A DNA stretch of 64,000 nt from Limanda limanda. Taxonomy: Eukaryota > Chordata > Actinopteri > Pleuronectiformes > Pleuronectidae. The DNA lies in the NCBI RefSeq assembly GCF_963576545.1, contig NW_026870560.1:64501-128500 (forward strand), in the 5' to 3' direction. Made by a program: the position numbers and the translations under genes. Shown here piece by piece: positions 52,586 to 62,931 of this stretch. Each line of letters begins with the position of its first letter. The first letter of the stretch is position 1. The notes below the pieces were generated by a model. It did not search any database, was not told the origin of the DNA, and was given only the letters and a program-made list of their open reading frames with translations.

Positions 52586-55500
52586 GTGGGGGTAGAGCCT
52601 ACTTGCAAGTCTCTCCGACCTTCACAAAAAAAGTTATTCAAGAATATCTCTTTCTCCTATGTGCTTTCATCCCTAACCCTAACCCTAACCCTTCCGAAAG
52701 TCGGAGAAGCTCAAGGATGGTACCGATCGATGCGCGTTACCCCATTTAGTGGGGGTAGAGCCTACTTGCAAGTCTCTCCAACCTTCACAAAAAAAGTTAT
52801 TCAAGAATATCTCCTCAGATTTGGGGGAATTTCGTCGGTCGACCTCTTCCGAAGGTCGTACAAGCTCGGGGATGGTACCAATCGATCCGCAGGACCCAAA
52901 TTAGTCCAGATGCAACCACTTTCCAAGTCTCTCCGACCTTCACAAAAAAAGTTATTCAAGAATATCTCTTTCTCCTATGTGCTTTCATCCCTAACCCTAA
53001 CCCTAACCCTTCCGAAAGTCGGAGAAGCTCAAGGATGGTACCGATCGATGCGCGCTACCCCATTTAGTGGGGGTAGAGCCTACTTGCAAGTCTCTCCGAC
53101 CTTCACAAAAAAAGTTATTCAAGAATATCTCTTTCTCCTATGTGCTTTCATCCCTAACCCTAACCCTAACCCTTCCGAAAGTCGGAGAAGCTCAAGGATG
53201 GTACCGATCGATGCGTGCTACCCCATTTAGTGGGGGTAGAGCCTACTTGCAAGTCTCTTCGACCTTCACAAAAAAAGTTATTCAAGAATATCTCTTTCTC
53301 CTATGTGCTTTCATCCCTAACCCTAACCCTAACCCTTCCGAAAGTCGGAGAAGCTCAAGGATGGTACCGATCGATGCGCGCTACCCCATTTAGTGGGGGT
53401 AGAGCCTACTTGCAAGTCTCTCCAACCTTCACAAAAAAAGTTATTCAAGAATATCTCTTTCTCCTATGTGCTTTCATCCCTAACCCTAACCCTAACCCTT
53501 CCGAAAGTCGGAGAAGCTCAAGGATGGTACCGATCGATGCGCGCTACCCCATTTAGTGGGGGTAGAGCCTACTTGCAAGTCTCTCCGACCTTCACAAAAA
53601 AAGTTATTCAAGAATATCTCTTTCTCCTATGTGCTTTCATCCCTAACCCTAACCCTAACCCTTCCGAAAGTCGGAGAAGCTCAAGGATGGTACCGATCGA
53701 TGCGCGCAACCCCATTTAGTGGGGGTAGAGCCTACTTGCAAGTCTCTCCGACCTTCACAAAAAAAGTTATTCAAGAATATCTCTTTCTCCTATGTGCTTT
53801 CATCCCTAACCCTAACCCTTCCGAAAGTCGGAGAAGCTCAAGGATGGTACCGATCGATGCGCGCTACCCCATTTAGTGGGGGTAGAGCCTACTTGCAAGT
53901 CTCTCCGACCTTCACAAAAAAAGTTATTCAAGAATATCTCCTCAGATTTGGGGGAATTTCGTCGGTCGACCTCTTCCGAAGGTCGTACAAGCTCGGGGAT
54001 GGTACCAATCGATCCGCAGGACCCAAATTAGTCCAGATGCAACCACTTTCCAAGTCTCTCCGACCTTCACAAAAAAAGTTATTCAAGAATATCTCTTTCT
54101 CCTATGTGCTTTCATCCCTAACCCTTCCGAAAGTCGGAGAAGCTCAAGGATGGTACCGATCGATGTGCGCTACCCCATTTAGTGGGGGTAGAGCCTACTT
54201 GCAAGTCTCTCCGACCTTCACAAAAAAAGTTATTCAAGAATATCTCTTTCTCCTATGTGCTTTCATCCCTAACCCTAACCCTAACCCTTCCGAAAGTCGG
54301 AGAAGCTCAAAGATGGTACCGATCGATGCGCGCTACCCCATTTAGTGGGGGTAGAGCCTACTTGCAAGTCTCTCCGACCTTCACAAAAAAAGTTATTCAA
54401 GAATATCTCTTTCTCCTATGTGCTTTCATCCCTAACCCTAACCCTAACCCTTCCGAAAGTCGGAGAAGCTCAAGGATGGTACCGATCGATGCGCGCTACC
54501 CCATTTAGTGGGGGTAGAGCCTACTTGCAAGTCTCTCCGACCTTCACAAAAAAAGTTATTCAAGAATATCTCTTTCTCCTATGTGCTTTCATCCCTAACC
54601 CTAACCCTAACCCTTCCAAAAGTCGGAGAAGCTCAAGGATGGTACCGATCGATGCGCGCTACCCCATTTAGTGGGGGTAGAGCCTACTTGCAAGTCTCTC
54701 CGACCTTCACAAAAAAAGTTATTCAAGAATATCTCTTTCTCCTATGTGCTTTCATCCCTAACCCTTCCGAAAGTCGGAGAAGCTCAAGGATGGTACCGAT
54801 CGATGCGCGCTACCCCATTTAGTGGGGGTAGAGCCTACTTGCAAGTCTCTCCGACCTTCACAAAAAAAGTTATTCAAGAATATCTCTTTCTCCTATGTGC
54901 TTTCATCCCTAACCCTAACCCTAACCCTTCCGAAAGTCGGAGAAGCTCAAGGATGGTACCGATCGATGCGCGCTACCCCATTTAGTGGGGGTAGAGCCTA
55001 CTTGCAAGTCTCTCCGACCTTCACAAAAAAAGTTATTCAAGAATATCTCTTTCTCCTATGTGCTTTCATCCCTAACCCTAACCCTAACCCTTCCGAAAGT
55101 CGGAGAAGCTCAAGGATGGTACCGATCGATGCGCGCTACCCCATTTAGTGGGGGTAGAGCCTACTTGCAAGTCTCTCCGACCTTCACAAAAAAAGTTATT
55201 CAAGAATATCTCTTTCTCCTATGTGCTTTCATCCCTAACCCTAACCCTAACCCTTCCAAAAGTCGGAGAAGCTCAAGGATGGTACCGATCGATGCGCGCT
55301 ACCCCATTTAGTGGGGGTAGAGCCTACTTGCAAGTCTCTCCGACCTTCACAAAAAAAGTTATTCAAGAATATCTCTTTCTCCTATGTGCTTTCATCCCTA
55401 ACCCTAACCCTAACCCTTCCGAAAGTCGGAGAAGCTCAAGGATGGTACCGATCGATGCGCGCTACCCCATTTAGTGGGGGTAGAGCCTACTTGCAAGTCT

Positions 55501-57880
55501 CTCCGACCTTCACAAAAAAAGTTATTCAAGAATATCTCCTCAGATTTGGGGGAATTTCGTCGGTCGACCTCTTCCGAAGGTCGTACAAGCTCGGGGATGG
55601 TACCAATCGATCCGCAGGACCCAAATTAGTCCAGATGCAACCACTTTCCAAGTCTCTCCGACCTTCACAAAAAAAGTTATTCAAGAATATCTCTTTCTCC
55701 TATGTGCTTTCATCCCTAACCCTAACCCTTCCAAAAGTCGGAGAAGCTCAAGGATGGTACCGATCGATGCGCGCTACCCCATTTAGTGGGGGTAGAGCCT
55801 ACTTGCAAGTCTCTCCGACCTTCACAAAAAAAGTTATTCAAGAATATCTCTTTCTCCTATGTGCTTTCATCCCTAACCCTAACCCTAACCCTTCCGAAAG
55901 TCGGAGAAGCTCAAGGATGGTACCGATCGATGCGCGCTACCCCATTTAGTGGGGGTACAGCCTACTTGCAAGTCTCTCCGACCTTCACAAAAAAAGTTAT
56001 TCAAGAATATCTCTTTCTCCTATGTGCTTTCATCCCTAACCCTAACCCTAACCCTTCCGAAAGTCGGAGAAGCTCAAGGATGGTACCGATCGATGCGCGC
56101 TACCCCATTTAGTGGGGGTAGAGCCTACTTGCAAGTCTCTCCGACCTTCACAAAAAAAGTTATTCAAGAATATCTCCTCAGATTTGGGGGAATTTCGTCG
56201 GTCGACCTCTTCCGAAGGTCGTACAAGCTCGGGGATGGTACCAATCGATTCGCAGGACCCAAATTAGTCCAGATGCAACCACTTTCCAAGTCTCTCCGAC
56301 CTTCACAAAAAAAGTTATTCAAGAATATCTCTTTCTCCTATGTGCTTTCATCCCTAACCCTAACCCTAACCCTTCCGAAAGTCGGAGAAGCTCAAGGATG
56401 GTACCGATCGATGCGCGCTACCCCATTTAGTGGGGGTAGAGCCTACTTGCAAGTCTCTCCGACCTTCACAAAAAAAGTTATTCAAGAATATCTCTTTCTC
56501 CTATGTGCTTTCATCCCTAACCCTAACCCTAACCCTTCCGAAAGTCGGAGAAGCTCAAGGATGGTACCGATCGATGCGCGCTACCCCATTTAGTGGGGGT
56601 AGAGCCTACTTGCAAGTCTCTCCGACCTTCACAAAAAAAGTTATTCAAGAATATCTCTTTCTCCTATGTGCTTTCATCCCTAACCCTAACCCTAACCCTT
56701 CCGAAAGTCGGAGAAGCTCAAGGATGGTACCGATCGATGCGCGCTACCCCATTTAGTGGGGGTAAAGCCTACTTGCAAGTCTCTCCGACCTTCACAAAAA
56801 AAGTTATTCAAGAATATCTCTTTCTCCTATGTGCTTTCATCCCTAACCCTAACCCTAACCCTTCCGAAAGTCGGAGAAGCTCAAGGATGGTACCGATCGA
56901 TGCGCGCAACCCCATTTAGTGGGGGTAGAGCCTACTTGCAAGTCTCTCCGACCTTCACAAAAAAAGTAATTCAAGAATATCTCCTCAGATTTGGGGGAAT
57001 TTCGTCGGTCGACCTCTTCCGAAGGTCGTACAAGCTCGGGGATGGTACCAATCGATCCGCAGGACCCAAATTAGTCCAGATGCAACCACTTTCCAAGTCT
57101 CTCCGACCTTCACAAAAAAAGTTATTCAAGAATATCTCTTTCTCCTATGTGCTTTCATCCCTAACCCTAACCCTAACTCTTCCGAAAGTCGGAGAAGCTC
57201 AAGGATGGTACCGATCGATGCGCGCTACCCCATTTAGTGGGGGTAGAGCCTACTTGCAAGTCTCTCCGACCTTCACAAAAAAAGTTATTCAAGAATATCT
57301 CTTTCTCCTATGTGCTTTCATCCCTAACCCTAACCCTAACCCTTCCGAAAGTCGGAGAAGCTCAAGGATGGTACCGATCGATGCGCGCAACCCCATTTAG
57401 TGGGGGTAGAGCCTACTTGCAAGTCTCTCCGACCTTCACAAAAAAAGTTATTCAAGAATATCTCCTCAGATTTGGGGGAATTTCGTCGGTCGACCTCTTC
57501 CGAAGGTCGTACAAGCTCGGGGATGGTACCAATCGATCCGCAGGACCCAAATTAGTCCAGATGCAACCACTTTCCAAGTCTCTCCGACCTTCACAAAAAA
57601 AGTTATTCAAGAATATCTCTTTCTCCTATGTGCTTTCATCCCTAACCCTAACCCTAACCCTTCCGAAAGTCGGAGAAGCTCAAGGATGGTACCGATCGAT
57701 GCGCGTTACCCCATTTAGTGGGGGTAGAGCCTACTTGCAAGTCTCTCCGACCTTCACAAAAAAAGTTATTCAAGAATATCTCTTTCTCCTATGTGCTTTC
57801 ATCCCTAACCCTAACCCTAACCCTTCCGAAAGTCGGAGAAGCTCAAGGATGGTACCGATCGATGCGCGCTACCCCATTTA

Positions 57881-60800
57881 GTGGGGGTAGAGCCTACTTG
57901 CAAGTCTCTCCGACCTTCACAAAAAAAGTTATTCAAGAATATCTCCTCAGATTTGGGGGAATTTCGTCGGTCGACCTCTTCCAAAGGTCGTACAAGCTCG
58001 GGGATGGTACCAATCGATCCGCAGGACCCAAATTAGTCCAGATGCAACCACTTTCCAAGTCTCTCCGACCTTCACAAAAAAAGTTATTCAAGAATATCTC
58101 TTTCTCCTATGTGCTTTCATCCCTAACCCTAACCCTAACCCTTCCAAAAGTCGGAGAAGCTCAAGGATGGTACCGATCGATGCGCGCTACCCCATTTAGT
58201 GGGGGTAGAGCCTACTTGCAAGTCTCTCCGACCTTCACAAAAAAAGTTATTCAAGAATATCTCTTTCTCCTATGTGCTTTCATCCCTAACCCTAACCCTA
58301 ACCCTTCCGAAAGTCGGAGAAGCTCAAGGATGGTACCGATCGATGCGCGCTACTCCATTTAGTGGGGGTAGAGCCTACTTGCAAGTCTCTCCGACCTTCA
58401 CAAAAAAAGTTATTCAAGAATATCTCTTTCTCCTATGTGCTTTCATCCCTAACCCTAACCCTAACCCTTCCGAAAGTCGGAGAAGCTCAAGGATGGTACC
58501 GATCGATGCGCGCTACCCCATTTAGTGGGGGTAGAGCCTACTTGCAAGTCTCTCCGACCTTCACAAAAAAAGTTATTCAAGAATATCTCCTCAGATTTGG
58601 GGGAATTTCGTCGGTCGACCTCTTCCGAAGGTCGTACAAGCTCGGGGATGGTACCAATCGATTCGCAGGACCCAAATTAGTCCAGATGCAACCACTTTCC
58701 AAGTCTCTCCGACCTTCACAAAAAAAGTTATTCAAGAATATCTCTTTCTCCTATGTGCTTTCATCCCTAACCCTAACCCTAACCCTTCCGAAAGTCGGAG
58801 AAGCTCAAGGATGGTACCGATCGATGCGCGCTACCCCATTTAGTGGGGGTAGAGCCTACTTGCAAGTCTCTCCGACCTTCACAAAAAAAGTTATTCAAGA
58901 ATATCTCTTTCTCCTATGTGCTTTCATCCCTAACCCTAACCCTAACCTTTCCGAAAGTCGGAGAAGCTCAAGGATGGTACCGATCGATGCGCGCTACCCC
59001 ATTTAGTGGGGGTAGAGCCTACTTGCAAGTCTCTCCGACCTTCACAAAAAAAGTTATTCAAGAATATCTCTTTCTCCTATGTGCTTTCATCCCTAACCCT
59101 AACCCTTCCGAAAGTCGGAGAAGCTCAAGGATGGTACCGATCGATGCGCGCTACCCCATTTAGTGGGGGTAGAGCCTACTTGCAAGTCTCTCCGACCTTC
59201 ACAAAAAAAGTTATTCAAGAATATCTCTTTCTCCTATGTGCTTTCATCCCTAACCCTAACCCTAACCCTTCCGAAAGTCGGAGAAGCTCAAGGATGGTAC
59301 CGATCGATGTGCGCAACCCCATTTAGTGGGGGTAGAGCCTACTTGCAAGTCTCTCCGACCTTCACAAAAAAAGTAATTCAAGAATATCTCCTCAGATTTG
59401 GGGGAATTTCGTCGGTCGACCTCTTCCGAAGGTCGTACAAGCTCGGGGATGGTACCAATCGATCCGCAGGACCCAAATTAGTCCAGATGCAACCACTTTC
59501 CAAGTCTCTCCGACCTTCACAAAAAAAGTTATTCAAGAATATCTCTTTCTCCTATGTGCTTTCATCCCTAACCCTTCCGAAAGTCGGAGAAGCTCAAGGA
59601 TGGTACCGATCGATGCGCGCTACCCCATTTAGTGGGGGTAGAGCCTACTTGCAAGTCTCTCCGACCTTCACGAAAAAAGTTATTCAAGAATATCTCTTTC
59701 TCCTATGTGCTTTCATCCCTAACCCTAACCCTAACCCTTCCGAAAGTCGGAGAAGCTCAAGGATGGTACCGATCGATGCGCGCTACCCCATTTAGTGGGG
59801 GTAGAGCCTACTTGCAAGTCTCTCCGACCTTCACAAAAAAAGTTATTCAAGAATATCTCTTTCTCCTATGTGCTTTCATCCCTAACCCTAACCCTTCCGA
59901 AAGTCGGAGAAGCTCAAGGATGGTACCGATCGATGCGCGCTACCCCATTTAGTGGGGGTAGAGCCTACTTGCAAGTCTCTCCGACCTTCACAAAAAAAGT
60001 TATTCAAGAATATCTCTTTCTCCTATGTGCTTTCATCCCTAACCCTAACCCTAACCCTTCCAAAAGTCGGAGAAGCTCAAGGATGGTACCGATCGATGCG
60101 CGCTACCCCATTTAGTGGGGGTAGAGCCTACTTGCAAGTCTCTCCGACCTTCACAAAAAAAGTTATTCAAGAATATCTCTTTCTCCTATGTGCTTTCATC
60201 CCTAACCCTTCCGAAAGTCGGAGAAGCTCAAGGATGGTACCGATCGATGCGCGCTACCCCATTTAGTGGGGGTAGAGCCTACTTGCAAGTCTCTCCGACC
60301 TTCACAAAAAAAGTTATTCAAGAATATCTCTTTCTCCTATGTGCTTTCATCCCTAACCCTAACCCTAACCCTTCCGAAAGTCGGAGAAGCTCAAGGATGG
60401 TACCGATCGATGTGCGCAACCCCATTTAGTGGGGGTAGAGCCTACTTGCAAGTCTCTCCGACCTTCACAAAAAAAGTAATTCAAGAATATCTCCTCAGAT
60501 TTGGGGGAATTTCGTCGGTCGACCTCTTCCGAAGGTCGTACAAGCTCGGGGATGGTACCAATCGATCCGCAGGACCCAAATTAGTCCAGATGCAACCACT
60601 TTCCAAGTCTCTCCGACCTTCACAAAAAAAGTTATTCAAGAATATCTCTTTCTCCTATGTGCTTTCATCCCTAACCCTTCCGAAAGTCGGAGAAGCTCAA
60701 GGATGGTACCGATCGATGCGCGCTACCCCATTTAGTGGGGGTAGAGCCTACTTGCAAGTCTCTCCGACCTTCACAAAAAAAGTTATTCAAGAATATCTCT

Positions 60801-61537
60801 TTCTCCTATGTGCTTTCATCCCTAACCCTAACCCTAACCCTTCCGAAAGTCGGAGAAGCTCAAGGATGGTACCGATCGATGCGCGCTACCCCATTTAGTG
60901 GGGGTAGAGCCTACTTGCAAGTCTCTCCGACCTTCACAAAAAAAGTTATTCAAGAATATCTCTTTCTCCTATGTGCTTTCATCCCTAACCCTAACCCTAA
61001 CCCTTCCGAAAGTCGGAGAAGCTCAAGGATGGTACCGATCGATGCGCGCTACCCCATTTAGTGGGGGTAGAGCCTACTTGCAAGTCTCTCCGACCTTCAC
61101 AAAAAAAGTTATTCAAGAATATGTCTTTCTCCTATGTGCTTTCATCCCTAACCCTAACCCTAACCCTTCCAAAAGTCGGAGAAGCTCAAGGATGGTACCG
61201 ATCGATGCGCGCTACCCCATTTAGTGGGGGTAGAGCCTACTTGCAAGTCTCTCCGACCTTCACAAAAAAAGTTATTCAAGAATATCTCTTTCTCCTATGT
61301 GCTTTCATCCCTAACCCTTCCGAAAGTCGGAGAAGCTCAAGGATGGTACCGATCGATGCGCGCTACCCCATTTAGTGGGGGTAGAGCCTACTTGCAAGTC
61401 TCTCCGACCTTCACAAAAAAAGTTATTCAAGAATATCTCTTTCCCCTATGTGCTTTCATCCCTAACCCTAACCCTAACCCTTCCGAAAGTCGGAGAAGCT
61501 CAAGGATGGTACCGATCGATGCGCGCTACCCTATTTA
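57881..61537 (+). repeat. 3.7-kb segmental duplication, right copy
   Basis: This is the partner of 48917-52585. Private changes include TTCCAAAGG near 57981, AACCTTTCC near 58945, ATATGTCTTTCTCC near 61121 and CTTTCCCCTATG near 61440. Confidence 0.84.
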
Positions 61538-62236
61538 GTGGGGGTAGAGCCTACTTGCAAGTCTCTCCGACCTTCACAAAAAAAGTTATTCAAGAATATC
61601 TCTTTCTCCTATGTGCTTTCATCCCTAACCCTAACCCTAACCCTTCCGAAAGTCGGAGAAGCTCAAGGATGGTACCGATCGATGCGCGCTACCCCATTTA
61701 GTGGGGGTAGAGCCTACTTGCAAGTCTCTCCGACCTTCACAAAAAAAGTTATTCAAGAATATCTCTTTCTCCTATGTGCTTTCATCCCTAACCCTAACCC
61801 TAACCCTTCCAAAAGTCGGAGAAGCTCAAGGATGGTAATGATCGATGCGCGCTACCCCATTTAGTGGGGGTAGAGCCTACTTGCAAGTCTCTCCGACCTT
61901 CACAAAAAAAGTTATTCAAGAATATCTCTTTCTCCTATGTGCTTTCATCCCTAACCCTTCCGAAAGTCGGAGAAGCTCAAGGATGGTACCGATCGATGCG
62001 CGCTACCCCATTTAGTGGGGGTAGAGCCTACTTGCAAGTCTCTCCGACCTTCACAAAAAAAGTTATTCAAGAATATCTCTTTCTCCTATGTGCTTTCATC
62101 CCTAACCCTAACCCTTCCGAAAGTCGGAGAAGCTCAAGGATGGTACCGATCGATGCGCGCTACCCCATTTAGTGGGGGTAGAGCCTACTTGCAAGTCTCT
62201 CCGACCTTCACAAAAAAAGTTATTCAAGAATATCTC

Positions 62237-62358
62237 TTTCTCCTATGTGCTTTCATCCCTAACCCTAACCCTTCCGAAAGTCGGAGAAGCTCAAAGATGG
62301 TAGAGCCTACTTGCAAGTCTCTCCGACCTTCACAAAAAAAGTTATTCAAGAATATCTC
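62237..62358 (+). repeat. Internally deleted monomer A (122 bp) with microhomology junction
   Basis: Here GATGGTA runs directly into GAGCCTACTTG. Compared with the 157-bp A form, 35 bp are missing, from the first GGTA (in GGATGGTACC) to the second GGTA (in GGGGGTAGAGCC). One GGTA copy remains at the junction (62299-62302), as expected for a deletion between 4-bp direct repeats. The CGATCGATGCGCGC segment and the hairpin are lost, and the core is intact. It is the only monomer length in the window not explained by whole telomeric units. Confidence 0.9.
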
Positions 62359-62931
62359 CTCAGATTTGGGGGAATTTCGTCGGTCGACCTCTTCCGAAGG
62401 TCGTACAAGCTCGGGGATGGTACCAATCGATTCGCAGGACCCAAATTAGTCCAGATGCAACCACTTTCCAAGTCTCTCCGACCTTCACAAAAAAAGTTAT
62501 TCAAGAATATCTCTTTCTCCTATGTGCTTTCATCCCTAACCCTAACCCTAACCCTTCCGAAAGTCGGAGAAGCTCAAGGATGGTACCGATCGATGCGCGC
62601 TACCCCATTTAGTGGGGGTAGAGCCTACTTGCAAGTCTCTCCGACCTTCACAAAAAAAGTTATTCAAGAATATCTCTTTCTCCTATGTGCTTTCATCCCT
62701 AACCCTAACCCTTCCGAAAGTCGGAGAAGCTCAAGGATGGTACCGATCGATGCGCGCTACCCCATTTAGTGGGGGTAGAGCCTACTTGCAAGTCTCTCCG
62801 ACCTTCACAAAAAAAGTTATTCAAGAATATCTCTTTCTCCTATGTGCTTTCATCCCTAACCCTAACCCTAACCCTTCCGAAAGTCGGAGAAGCTCAAGGA
62901 TGGTACCGATCGATGCGCGCTACCCCATTTA

